From Skeletonema tropicum (taxonomy: Eukaryota > Bacillariophyta > Thalassiosirophyceae > Thalassiosirales > Thalassiosiraceae), in NCBI GenBank assembly GCA_037178625.1, contig CM074129.1, positions 1,674,001-1,738,000 of the forward strand: DNA of 64,000 nucleotides, written 5' to 3'. The translations under genes were made by a program, and so were the position numbers. Positions 51,316 through 61,796 of the stretch are shown here, in pieces; within the stretch, counting starts at the first letter, position 1; each line of letters starts with the position of its first letter. The notes under the pieces are model-generated. The model made no database searches. It was not told the origin of the DNA and saw only the letters and a list, made by a program, of their open reading frames with translations.

Positions 51316-52785
51316 TCCCTTTTCACATATCATTATAAGTACCTACTTACAAATGAACCAAAAGTGGTAAACAGGTCGGTTGCCCTCCCTCACTGCTATG
51401 GGTGCATGGAAATTCTCTCCGCCCGACGAAAATAATACCAATCTCCCAGGTTTTGGTTCAATAATTAATCCATCCGTAAGTACCATCGGTTCTTCTGATT
51501 TCTGTCCTGATTTTGATTCCTGTTGAGGCGGAGGTAAATCAGGTGAACGTATTAACCCAAATGTAACATCATCTTCCCCTTGACCATTATCATTGTGTCG
51601 AAAGTTAACTAATGCAGTCTCCCCACCTACGAGATTGTCAGGAGTATCATCATATAATATCGCAGTATATGCATAGCTGGAACTCTCAAAATAATCTGCA
51701 TGCAATTCTTGAAACATAGTCTTGTTCGTGGGTTGGTATGTCTGGCGACGGCTAATAGTAAGTTTCAGCATTGATGGCAGAACATTTTTGTTATGATCAT
51801 TGTCTCGTTGCAGTGGGACTCCTGGGTTCAATATTAATGATTCAATTAATACAGCTATTCGATTTGGAAGTTCTTTGGAGCCATCCCCACGTTGATAAGT
51901 CAATTTCATAAGAGCGCCATCCCCATGTTGTTGGGCCAACTTGAGAAGGTCATCAAATCCATCGTAGACACCTCGAAAGCAATGTTGTTTGTCAGGGGGA
52001 GAGCAGGATAGTTCACTATGTGCAGGATCTCGTGATTTCTTTCTGCCCGAAGCAAGAACTGGATCAATTTTTGAAAGGTACGGTTCTATACTTACATCGT
52101 CGATACATGGAATAAACTCTGTCATGTCTACGTGATCGGTGGATGATATCCTGATAACCTGCTGTCTGTTGACGTCATGCTCAGCAGCTGCAGTACGTAG
52201 TAATCTTGGATGATGAATATTATCTTGTAGGGAGTTTATGAATATCAAGATTACAGTGAACATTATGACGATCACTAAAATGGCAACAGACACAAGCCGC
52301 CTTTTCTTCTTGGGGGAAGATGAGGCACGTTTAGTGTTACCACCATTACCTCTGGTTACGTTTAGAGGAAGTACAGTGTTACCAACAGGAGATGCATTAC
52401 TCGTGTGGTGTCGTCGACGCCGTGTCTGCTGCATCATTCTTCCAATCCTCTATCTACATAGCCGTGAGCAGCACCACAAGATGAAAGAAGTCGTCACTGT
52501 ACTTTTGTAGGCTGTAGCCGGTAGCCGTGGAGTTGGTAGTGGTAGTAAGTGGCCAGTAGCCAGCATTGTGCATTTTAGCCATCCAGTACCAGTAGCCTCC
52601 TCTGTCCTGTTTCAATCTTCTAATAGTTATTTTGGATTTTGGGGGGCGTCGTATAGTTCTTGGGGGGCATGAAGGCTTTTTCCGTATCAATGAGAAGAAA
52701 AATAAAGGGGGAATGCCCTCAAGCCCTTTCTATGCTCCACCTCAGAAATTTTTCGAATTTATGTTCGTGGCGTAATACATTATGT
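51283..52785. repeat. 1.5-kb segmental duplication, left copy
   Basis: This unit is nearly identical to 55922–57425. It starts within the last ~35 bases of the pseudouridine synthase gene and covers the 2OG oxygenase gene, its promoter and flank, ending just after GTTCGTGGCGTAATACAT. The direct repeats are 4.64 kb apart. Confidence 0.92.
51343..52437 (-). CDS. 2OG-Fe(II) oxygenase (prolyl 4-hydroxylase-like), copy A
   Basis: The 364-residue protein is a probable type II membrane enzyme: a basic cytosolic N terminus, one transmembrane helix at about 48–70 (LVSVAILVIVIMFTVILIF), then a luminal catalytic domain. The iron ligands are H246 and D248 (ELHADYFE) and H344 (ENFHAPI); R354 (GNRPVYHFWF) would bind 2-oxoglutarate. 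It should hydroxylate a protein or small-molecule substrate in the secretory route using O2 and 2-oxoglutarate. Cys-containing CSPPDKQHCFRGVYDG may form a luminal disulfide. It is convergent with the pseudouridine synthase gene, with 27 bases between stops. Copy B differs by only a few residues. Confidence 0.82.
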   Translation of the reverse strand: MMQQTRRRRHHTSNASPVGNTVLPLNVTRGNGGNTKRASSSPKKKRRLVSVAILVIVIMFTVILIFINSLQDNIHHPRLLRTAAAEHDVNRQQVIRISSTDHVDMTEFIPCIDDVSIEPYLSKIDPVLASGRKKSRDPAHSELSCSPPDKQHCFRGVYDGFDDLLKLAQQHGDGALMKLTYQRGDGSKELPNRIAVLIESLILNPGVPLQRDNDHNKNVLPSMLKLTISRRQTYQPTNKTMFQELHADYFESSSYAYTAILYDDTPDNLVGGETALVNFRHNDNGQGEDDVTFGLIRSPDLPPPQQESKSGQKSEEPMVLTDGLIIEPKPGRLVLFSSGGENFHAPIAVREGNRPVYHFWFICK

Positions 52786-53038
52786 ATCATATCACTTGGA
52801 AATTAGGTAAATGTTGCATTATCGCTACCTAGACATCATTGAACCAACAATTGGAGTCTTCATACGCCGAGGGCAGAACCAAACAGCGTCGCAGTCGGAA
52901 CCACGGGAGAGGGTTGTCTCTCCTACCACAGCTCGTTTAAAAGCCCGGGATATATTGACGTGTATGTCAATAAGCCTGTATACAGGCGAGATATACAAAT
53001 ACAAGTATTTGCACGAGAGTATAAGCATATACCCATCT
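52438..53038. other. Upstream region of oxygenase copy A
   Basis: The part up to 52785 is shared with copy B and contains a G-rich stretch (GGATTTTGGGGGGCGTCG near 52633). Beyond 52785 the sequence is unique. Around 52945–53045 there are short repeats such as TATATTGACGTGTATGTCAATA, an imperfect palindrome. No gene is seen. Confidence 0.5.
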
Positions 53039-53320
53039 CTATCCGTGGTTGTTTTGACCGCGTCGAAGTGCTGCCTGAGCCCGCTGGCGACGTATCAAGA
53101 AGGCTTCACGTGCTGCTTTTACTGAAAGCAGCCAATAAGCCTGATGTTCACCAGAAGTTGTTTCGAGATCATCGAGATTGATTTCCATCAAATATTTATC
53201 CTCCTCTCCAAGCCCTTCTAAGCCCATCTCTTGCTGCTCCTCTATAGCTATTTGTAGCTCCTCCTTCCTCTCTAACGCAAGCAGCCCAATAGCACCGTGG
53301 TTTGCCGTCAGATTCATCAT
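53039..53320 (-). CDS. Small acidic/helical hypothetical protein
   Basis: From ATG 53320 the frame encodes 93 residues: MMNLTANHGAIGLLALERKE, an acidic middle (GLEGLGEEDKYLMEINLDDL), and a basic amphipathic end (SVKAAREAFLIRRQRAQAAL). The helical character and charge separation look protein-like, but there is no recognised family, and an upstream ATG at 53365 is possible. It could be a small gene or an exon remnant. Confidence 0.4.
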   Translation of the reverse strand: MMNLTANHGAIGLLALERKEELQIAIEEQQEMGLEGLGEEDKYLMEINLDDLETTSGEHQAYWLLSVKAAREAFLIRRQRAQAALRRGQNNHG

Positions 53321-53699
53321 GGTGGAGATGTTTTTTTTAGTGTGTGATGCGTGATGGCGGAGCACCGCCGCCGGCCGATGTCAGTGATACTGAATTAGTA
53401 CCCCCCAATATCTTGGCGAATGGTTGGAATACCACCATGGCGCGTTGCAGAGGCGTTCTAAACTCACTAAATGGAAAGTTACTGGTCTTTGAACCATCAC
53501 AACGATTTCAGATTCCAAAACCCGCACTTTTTTTTCTACCGTAATTTCTAGGTACTGTAACTTACGATACCTCCTACTTACGAATCCAAAGCTAGACAAA
53601 TTTGAAATTTGGCAAAAGCAAGGGCTTCTCTTTTTGACTTGCAATGAAGCTGAGGAAGTAAACGACTGATCTTCATTGACAGTGGCTGCAATACTTGGA

Positions 53700-53772
53700 G
53701 TTTACATAAGACCACCTACGACTAGCTTCTACATGGTATGTCGAAGCAGTGTGCAAGCGGTCTTATGTAAAC
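53700..53772. repeat. 73-bp palindrome
   Basis: The outer arms GTTTACATAAGACC and GGTCTTATGTAAAC are perfect complements. An inner imperfect palindrome (CTTCTACATGGTATGTCGAAG-like) lies at about 53726–53745. It can form a cruciform. It may be a short foldback element; no target duplication is evident. Confidence 0.7.
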
Positions 53773-54389
53773 AACAAACTTATCCACCTTAATTGTACGG
53801 TTCTGGTGCTGTACTCTCATGATTCTCCGTGGAAAGTGTTCATCGGCAGCAGTCAAAGTCGGCACCAATCATGCCAGTTGATGAAGTATCTTTCCTACTC
53901 GACTCATTCCTGCCGCATACAAGTCCGAACGCAACTTCGTATTGGTGCGTAACTGCAGAGAATGATGGGACAAGCTCATTGGCGACTTACCAATCATGTC
54001 ACGACGGGCCGAATACGCACAAAATCAAGAAGGAGAATCACACTACTGAAATGAATAATGCACATGCAGCAATTTACTCAATCACTTCCGCCGTATATGA
54101 GCAATTGGCAGTGGGTGTTACCTTGGCTTGTCGCTTCTAATGATGTGGGATGATAACAATCAATTATATCATGTAAGAATGTGAAACATACAATCAGCAC
54201 AGATACAGCATCATCACGACACATTACGGATGCCAAGAACGTATTATGCAACGAACAAACACATAGTGGACGCATCGCTCGATGGTATTAGTCAATAAGG
54301 ATGATCGCCTTTATTGGTATTGGATCTACACGAGGATAATCGTCCCATTACATGCTATAGCTATAACGCTAAATGGAATACAACAAATT

Positions 54390-55150
54390 ACCCAGAATTC
54401 GTGCTCATATGGTTCGTGGCATCACTTCTATCGATGCATTTCGTCTGAGCAGTATTGATATACTTCTATGCTATCACGATGATGTATAATGGGCTGCTTA
54501 ACGCGGTTCCTTGCCATACTGACAGCGTTAGACACAGAATGGCGACCAATTGTAGTGCTTCAAGCAAGCCCAAACTCGACCACACCGGGGCCAACAAGGT
54601 TTCAACATCACTTCTGTCAATACAATGCGCATGAGCAGTGGCATTATGCTTCTATACTATCACCACCAAGTGTAATGAGGCACTGAACACGTTTTATTGC
54701 CATACTAACAGCGTTAGATACGAAATGGTGGTTGCATGCTGCTAATGCTTGCCAGTCCAAATTGAACCGCACTGGTGCGGCTAAAGCTTCGCCGCATCAG
54801 TTCCATCAACACTGTTCGTCTGAGCAGTGGCAATGTGCTTATATACTATCAATACCTAGTAGAATGGACCACCAAACACGGCTAACTGCCATACTGACAG
54901 CGTTAGATACGAAATGGTGACTGAACGTGCTGCTGTTGGCAAGCCCAAATTCAGTCACACCTGGTCACCTATGAGGTTGTAGCATCACTCCTATCAATGC
55001 CCTTCGTCTGATCAGTGACAATGTCCTTTTATATTATCACTACCAAGTATAATGGGCCACTATACACGTTTTATTGCTGTAGTCACATTGTTTAGAGACG
55101 AATTGGTATTTTGACGGGCTACTGCTGACAAGCCTAAATTTGACGGGCCA
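54390..55150. repeat. Tandem satellite, ~187-bp unit, about 4 copies
   Basis: The marker ACAGCGTTAGA occurs at about 54522, 54708 and 54897, and a degenerate form occurs near 55084, giving periods of 186, 189 and 187 bases. Other shared pieces include TGAGCAGTGGCA and CTATACTATCACC-like sequence. The copies are 65–80 % alike by eye. Frames inside are short and not conserved between units, so it is treated as non-coding. Confidence 0.8.
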
Positions 55151-55921
55151 TTCTTCCTTTTATGAGATTGGCGACTATTCACATCAGTTGAATATGCGGA
55201 TCTTCTTCCAATATGGTCTGACTACAGCATGTCAATTTTATATGCTGTTTGTGTACGAAGGGAATGTGCCAAGAACAATCCTTCACTTCAACTGTACGTT
55301 CAGATTGATTTTGCACAGGTAGACATGCACCAAAGATTCGCAATAATAGAACGGATACAAACCGCATACAGCGTTGCATTACCCTTCTTTTACTTATTGA
55401 TGACGATGCTGAGCAGTAGTTGGGGTCGAATATCACGTAATGTAGATTCTATATGCCCCAAGCTATAAAAACCAGTAATTTTGGTGGTATAAATCTGACT
55501 ATTTATGAGCATATATTAGAGAGTAATAGCAACCTATAACTATACCATGGCGCGCAAACGTCGACGCAATATATGCGATACGAGTTGCGCTTGTTTTTAT
55601 GCTTCGTAATTCTGATTTCTTTGACGTATTGTAGGAGATGGTGCTGACATGGAGGCAAATCGGCCATGATGACGAGGTGTGGGTGATTGGGCTCTGTCAG
55701 GGGCTTTTTCAGAGGGCGGCCCTCATAAATACAAAAGTAAGTAAAATCGGTCTTCATAGCCCCCTAAACCCCCCAAAAGGGGGATGGTGGGTTTTGCGTT
55801 TTTTATAGAACGAAATGAATCGGCCTATTATTGTCGAAGTTACGCAGTGAAGACGCCAACCGGGGGAAACCGGGGGCTGGGCATCTTCTGGTTAATCTCC
55901 ATAATCACTGATATCTATCAT
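55151..55921. other. About 770 bases, no gene seen
   Basis: Sequence between the satellite and the right copy of the segmental duplication. Several short frames occur without recognisable domains. A stretch of C/G runs (CCCCCTAAACCCCCCAAAAG) lies near 55761. Confidence 0.45.
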
Positions 55922-57425
55922 AAAGACAATGTCACTCTCCGTCAAAGCTCCCTTTTGATCCCTTTTCACGTATCATTATAAGTACCTACTTACAAATGAA
56001 CCAAAAGTGGTAAACAGGTCGGTTGCCCTCCCTCACTGCCATGGGTGCATGGAAATTCTCTCCGCCCGACGAAAATAATACCAATCTCCCAGGTTTTGGT
56101 TCAATAATTAATCCATCCGTAAGTACCATCGGTTCTTCTGATTTCTGTCCTGATTTTGATTCCTGTTGAGGCGGAGGTAAATCAGGTGAACGTATTAACC
56201 CAAATGTAACATCATCTTCCCCTTGACCATTATCATTGTGTCGAAAGTTAACTAATGCAGTCTCCCCACCTACGAGATTGTCAGGAGTATCATCATATAA
56301 TATCGCAGTATATTCATAGCTGGAACTCTCGAAATAATCTGCATGCAATTCTTGAAACATAGTCTTGTTCGTGGTTAGGTATGTCTTGCGACGGGTAGTA
56401 GTAAGTTTCAGCATTGATGGCAGAACATTTTTGTTATGATCATTGTCTCGTTGCAGTGGGACTCCTGGGTTCAATATTAATGATTCAATTAGTACAGCTA
56501 TTCGATTTGGAAGTTCTTTGGAGCCATCCCCACGTTGATAAGTCAATTTCATAAGAGCGCCATCCCCAAGTTGTTGGGCTAACTTGAGAAGATCATCAAA
56601 TCCATCGTAGACACCTCGAAAGCAATGTTGTTTGTCAGGGGGAGAGCAGGATAGTTCACTATGTGCAGGATCTCGTGATTTCTTTCTGCCCGAAGCAAGA
56701 ACTGGATCAATTTTTGAAAGGTATGGTTCTATGCTGACATCGTCGATACATGGAATAAACTCTGTCATGTCTACGTGATCGGTGGATGATATCCTGATAA
56801 CCTGCTGTCTGTTGACGTCATGCTCAGCAGCTGCAGTACGTAGTAATCTTGGATGATGAATATTATCTTGTAGGGAGTTCATGAATATCAAGATTACAGT
56901 GGACATTATGACGATCACTAAAATGACAACAGACACAAGCCGTCTTTGCTTCTTGGAGGAAGATGAGGCACGTTTAGTGTTACCACCATTACCTCTGGTT
57001 ACGTTTAGAGGAAGTACAGTGTTACCAACAGGAGATGCATTACTCGTGTGGTGTCGTCGACGCCGTGTCTGCTGCATCATTCTTCCAATCCTCTATCTAC
57101 ATAGCCGTGAGCAGCACCACAAGATGAAAGAAGTCGTCACTGTACTTTTGTAGGCTGTAGCCGTCAGCCGTGGAGTTGGTAGTGGTAGTAAGTGGCCAGT
57201 AGCCAGCATTGTGCATTTTAGCCATCCAGTACCAGTAGCCTCCTCTGTCCTGTTTCAATCTTCTAATAGTTATTTTGGATTTTGGGGGGCGTCGTATAGT
57301 TCTTGGGGGGCATGAAGGCTTTTTCCGTATCAATGAGAAGAAAAATAAAGGGGGAATGCCCTCAAGCCCTTTCTATGCTCCACCTCAGAAATTTTTCGAA
57401 TTTATGTTCGTGGCGTAATACATCA
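55922..57425. repeat. 1.5-kb segmental duplication, right copy
   Basis: Near-identical to 51283–52785, including the stop codon region of the pseudouridine synthase gene (GACAATGTCACTCTCCGTCA at its start), which has no gene to belong to here. The direction of copying is therefore from left to right (inference). Confidence 0.92.
55986..57080 (-). CDS. 2OG-Fe(II) oxygenase (prolyl 4-hydroxylase-like), copy B
   Basis: The product is 364 residues and nearly the same as copy A at 51343–52437. All ligands (H246, D248, H344, R354) and the transmembrane helix are kept. The differences are about a dozen conservative residues, clustered at the basic N terminus (SSSKKQRRLVSVVIL) and around 227–235 (TTRRKTYLTTNKT). 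The promoter was copied too, so expression is likely. It is divergent from the NDUFAF6-like gene, whose start is 398 bases away. Confidence 0.82.
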   Translation of the reverse strand: MMQQTRRRRHHTSNASPVGNTVLPLNVTRGNGGNTKRASSSSKKQRRLVSVVILVIVIMSTVILIFMNSLQDNIHHPRLLRTAAAEHDVNRQQVIRISSTDHVDMTEFIPCIDDVSIEPYLSKIDPVLASGRKKSRDPAHSELSCSPPDKQHCFRGVYDGFDDLLKLAQQLGDGALMKLTYQRGDGSKELPNRIAVLIESLILNPGVPLQRDNDHNKNVLPSMLKLTTTRRKTYLTTNKTMFQELHADYFESSSYEYTAILYDDTPDNLVGGETALVNFRHNDNGQGEDDVTFGLIRSPDLPPPQQESKSGQKSEEPMVLTDGLIIEPKPGRLVLFSSGGENFHAPMAVREGNRPVYHFWFICK

Positions 57426-57477
57426 TGTCTGACATAATCGCTCTGCCTATTTCAAGCACCTTGCCACCAGTAGTGCT

Positions 57478-58767
57478 ATGAGCATGGTGAGAAGTTTATC
57501 ATCAATACTATCTCCGGCAGCAGCTGATAGGGCAAGATTGCTGGCAGCGTACACCTCGGTATCAACAAGATGTACACCACAATCGACCTCCGCCAAATTT
57601 CATCTGCCAACGTCTGGCTCCGCAATTCACCACAGATACAACAGCAACGATGCCAACTTATACAACAATGCCGAACAACGTAAATTAGATCACAAGCACT
57701 GCGTCGAACTAGTCCAATCACGTGATATGGAAGGATATCTCTGTGGATTACTCATGCCATCATCCTCTCGTGAGGCATACTTTGCATTACGGGCGTTTAA
57801 TGTTGAAATTGCGAGTATTAAAGATGCATCCAAATTGATTGGGGGGAGATCACGATCATCATCGTCGGGGGGAGGAGGGCCATTTGATATGGATAATGAA
57901 CTGGGTGAAAGTCAGGGGGGTGACAGTACTTTGCCTTCACGGTTACGGATGCAGTGGTGGCGTGATGCTATTGCAGATGTCTATGATAATGATACATCAA
58001 ACGATGCCTCTCCATCATCACAAGATCCAATCATCCGTTCCTTGAACTCTTCACGAAAGTTCAATCCAACGTTACGAAGTTTAACCCATGCCATTGAAAA
58101 TCATGGGCTAACCTATCGCTTCCTCCGAAGAATTATGGAAGCAAGAGAAGAGGATTTATCCATCACTCAATATGAAAAGCGGAGGGATGTTGCCCAGTAC
58201 GGAGAGGATACTGTGTCCAATATATTATATCTAAGTTTGGAAACGTGTGGAGTACGAGATGATGAATCTGACATTGTTGCTTCGGATATTGGGGTTGGGT
58301 TGGGTGTCCTCACGGCATTGCGATCGACTGCATTTCGTGCGTCACAGGGTGAATGTTCAATACCGATGGATTTGGCATCGAAACATGGTATATCAATGGA
58401 TACACTGTATCAAGCATGGGATGCATCAATCAATGATGGTGAAAAGAATTCGAAACAATTGGAAGAGGCAGCAGCGGCAAAAGAATCATTGCGTGCAGCA
58501 ACAATGGAGATGGTTGAAATGGCATCATATCATTTCCATAGAGCTCGTGAGAATCAGGGAAAGGTCCCGAAAGAAGGACGTATGTGCCTGTTGCCTGCTG
58601 TGTGTGGATTAAAGTATTTGGATTCTTTGAAAGAATGCAATTATGATGTCCTTCATCCTTTGTTGTTGGGGGGAGGAGATGATGCGGCTGCTGTTGCTGT
58701 GGAGAGAAGACGTCGGCTAGGTTTGATGCTGATGCTGGGTAGAACTTGGTTGACTGGTACTTTTTAA
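57478..58767 (+). CDS. NDUFAF6: NDUFAF6-like complex I assembly factor (squalene/phytoene synthase fold)
   Basis: The 429-residue protein has a basic, Ser-rich N terminus ([20 protein letters not shown]) suited to mitochondrial import. It then shows the isoprenoid-synthase-like fold: [50 protein letters not shown], and further helices to about residue 400. The Asp-rich prenyl-diphosphate motifs of true squalene/phytoene synthases (DxxxD) are replaced, as in NDUFAF6, which acts in building the ND1 module of respiratory complex I. Low-complexity Ser/Gly and Asn/Asp inserts are present (about 122–140, 160–182). There is no intron. A catalytic prenyl synthase is the less likely alternative. Confidence 0.8.
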   Translation: MSMVRSLSSILSPAAADRARLLAAYTSVSTRCTPQSTSAKFHLPTSGSAIHHRYNSNDANLYNNAEQRKLDHKHCVELVQSRDMEGYLCGLLMPSSSREAYFALRAFNVEIASIKDASKLIGGRSRSSSSGGGGPFDMDNELGESQGGDSTLPSRLRMQWWRDAIADVYDNDTSNDASPSSQDPIIRSLNSSRKFNPTLRSLTHAIENHGLTYRFLRRIMEAREEDLSITQYEKRRDVAQYGEDTVSNILYLSLETCGVRDDESDIVASDIGVGLGVLTALRSTAFRASQGECSIPMDLASKHGISMDTLYQAWDASINDGEKNSKQLEEAAAAKESLRAATMEMVEMASYHFHRARENQGKVPKEGRMCLLPAVCGLKYLDSLKECNYDVLHPLLLGGGDDAAAVAVERRRRLGLMLMLGRTWLTGTF

Positions 58768-59293
58768 TAGAGATAAGGAGTTCATGCCATAGACTTAGCA
58801 ACGTGCTTCAATATGTAAGAGAGCTGCCTCCTTCCGTTCCTGCCTCCGTCCTCTATACATCATACCACTCTGCAATGTGTACATAGGTACATGAATTATA
58901 GTAGTAAGCTATCTCTAAGTAGAAGACAACTTATGTAGGATGAATCGTGCGTACCTGGCGTTGGGCACCGCGCACCTTGCTCCAAGGGGGCTGATCTAGA
59001 TTTTACTGAGTCATTTCACGTTGGAATAGTATGAAGATTTCCCATTTCATAATTTAAATCCAGTCACTCAGGACATGTTTTCTCATCTTTTGGAGAATGA
59101 GACCCATTTTGCTTCTCTTCCAAGTTTCAAAAATCAAGACCATTCACGCACGCTTCACCAAAAAACCAACGCACATGACATCAACAACGACATGTCCGCA
59201 ATAAAAACCTCGCCGTGGTCGTTTTGAATGTGATCATTGAATCAGCCCATCTACACAACATCATTTCAGTGGCGAGACATCTTAAGACTGATA
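58768..59293. other. Intergenic region upstream of the metzincin gene
   Basis: No gene is seen. A frame from ATG 59237 is in phase with the metzincin gene and would add 19 residues before its signal peptide; the inner ATG at 59294 is preferred. The region holds the promoter of that gene. Confidence 0.5.
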
Positions 59294-61769
59294 ATGAAAA
59301 GAACTAGGATGTTTTTAGGCTGTTTTATCGCTGCGTCGACGTTCATTTATGGAAGAGACGTCGCCTTTGCCGCTGCCGATGATGTAACGTCAACTTCCAC
59401 CCGTCGTCTGAGGTCTACAGCCCATAGACGCAGACTCATCTCAAAAGATGACAATATCGTGGATATAATAGGCAGTTTAGAAGGAGCTGCTGTAAGACCT
59501 ATCGGCTTTGACATTGAGGTGGAAGGTGAAGATGAGTGGGCTGGTTCGTCCGTTCCATCATCGGTATCGTTTGATAGCACAACAACGCTCATGCTTCATC
59601 TCGACGAAATGACATCGGCTGTAACATCCAACACTCGTTTGTACTTTCCAGAAATATCATCTTCAAATCATGAGAAAGTGGATGCATCCAAATTCACCTT
59701 CCTTGCTTCCAGCCCATCATCTTCTACGACACAAGATCTGACAGTGGTATCGGTCAACACTCATTCCGGAGAAGTGAATGGGTTACAGCAACATGGGGAG
59801 AGTGGGATGATCCGGCAACTTTCTCCAAAGAATGATGATAACTGCACTACTTTGCAACTTAGATTGGCATCGATGTCATCGGAACCCAGACAATTTGGCA
59901 ACGATACTGATCATGATGATTTTTTTCACAGTCACATGACTAATACCTCCCAAAGTGATCACGAAGATCACGATCTCTACCATCACAGCCTTAACGAAAC
60001 AGAGCCTCATCATAGTGGAAACTCTACTAATGCCACAGAGACTGCGCACCCAGGCTTCCAAATTGATCTCATTATTGACATCGATAGAGATCTAATCAAA
60101 CAAAACGGAGGATTGGAAAAAGCAATAGAGTATGTGAACTACATCGTCAGCACCACCAATATCATCCTCAAAAATGAATTCGATCTCCATTTAAACGTTG
60201 TACAGATTTCGGAGACGACCTTATTCAAAGAATTGGAGTTTGGTGCTATCCGTGAAGCTTTAAAGTTGATGAGGAAAACGTATACTGGTACCGTCGGGAA
60301 AGACAATGGTGCTCACCTTAGACATGCCTTACTGGGTAAAGAGCTGGGGGGTGGTATTGCCTTTACGGATAGTGTGTGTGACACTAATTGGGGTTTTGGA
60401 ATTAGCAGTGGACTACGAGGTGATATCAACAACATGGATTTGTATGATGTCTTCGTGTTTGCTCATGAGCTCGGTAAGTCTCTTATTTGATGTTGAAGAC
60501 TCATGTTATTCTCACGCCCTTCTCCATCTCACATTATGCTCCTTCTATCCGATCTTCCATACAGGTCACAGCTTGGGAAGTGGTAAGTTTCTTCATTGCA
60601 TGATAAAAGCTTTATTTTTGTATTCTTCACCCAGCTCGTTCTCACATCCTATCGATCCTCTTCCGCATACAGGCCATCCATTTGATGGAGAGTACTCTCC
60701 ACCAGTTGACACTTGTCAGCTGGGTAGTTGCCCCGAAGGACTTCCGCTCAACGCTTCATCAACCTTGATGTCCTACTGTGGGCATTTCTGTGGAGGAATG
60801 TCAAATACAGCTTTCACTTACGGTGGCGTCTGGAATCAGATATCTCCTCGTGGAGACCTGAATTCCTGGCTGCAGAATCCTGCTCTGGTCAATTCATCCA
60901 TCAGTACTGATGCACAACGCATATCTCACTCCATCTGGATGAAACTGATAGAGAAGGAAGAATGCATAATAAAACGCGACCCTGTTGCACCGTTATCAAC
61001 GATCTTTTTGGTGGATAATGAGACATCTGTAGCTGAATCTCCTGCTTCAAATGTGACGGCTCCAAGCCCAAGTCAGACTCCAAGTTCATCTCTTTTCCCA
61101 ACCGTATCGTCTATGCCTTCATCCTCTCCAACTTTTACAAATATGCCTTCATCTGTTCCGACGTTAACGTCGTCAAGTAAACCTACTCTGATGCCATCAT
61201 CATACCCGTCGAATTACCCAACTGCACTTCCTTCATTTTCTCCAACTATGTACCCAATCGGCATGCCGAGTAGCAGTCCGTCGAGAGGGGTTCATTCAAT
61301 CAGTCCATTGAAACAGTGCACCAATCGCTGCAAAAGTACAAATGGCTACATGTTCAATGTGCAGCTTAAAGAATACGCTGCAAATGATATTGAAATCATT
61401 AGCATCACATTTCGGCACAAGGCTCCTAAGGACCACCGTGTTATTCGTGTTTACACAAACAACGAAGGATATAAAGGCAATGAAGAATCATTGGAAAGCT
61501 GGACAAAGTACTCTTCAGGCAGAGCTTCAAAACAGATCAACGTGAGCACAGTTCGTATTGATCCGCCGCTAAGAATAAAGGCTGGTGAGACTGTCGGGTT
61601 CTATCTCGAAACCGAGGAGAACATCATGCTTGGTGGGAAATTTGGTAAAACAACAACCTTAGATGACAATGGCGTGAAGATGCAATATGGAATGGCACGC
61701 TTCAATGACCAATTTACAGAGAATATCTCGTGGAGTGGTTCAGTCGAGTACGAAATTGTGGACAACTAA
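59294..61769 (+). CDS. Secreted metzincin metalloprotease, zinc motif split by a microexon
   Basis: Exons are 59294–60473, 60565–60582 and 60673–61769, giving 764 residues. Splicing at GTAAGT…ACAG sites yields HELGHSLGSGH, the HExxHxxGxxH zinc site of metzincins, near residues 391–401. The first and last parts come from exons 1 and 3, and HSLGS from the 18-nt middle exon. A Met-turn (STLMSYC) follows about 40 residues on. [20 protein letters not shown] is a signal peptide. A propeptide-like region (30–270) with many N-glycosylation sites and His/Asp-rich stretches precedes the catalytic domain. A PSSxPT-type linker (about 590–650) leads to a C-terminal beta-rich domain starting [16 protein letters not shown]. 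It is probably a cell-surface or extracellular protease. Introns are 91 and 90 bp, both phase 1. Confidence 0.88.
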
Positions 61770-61796
61770 TCATAATAATGCTATTTATTTCATCAT

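Noticed and set aside
53381..53644. 87-codon minus-strand frame upstream of the small hypothetical gene
   Set aside because: No recognisable domain, and it reads through a simple T run; not supported.
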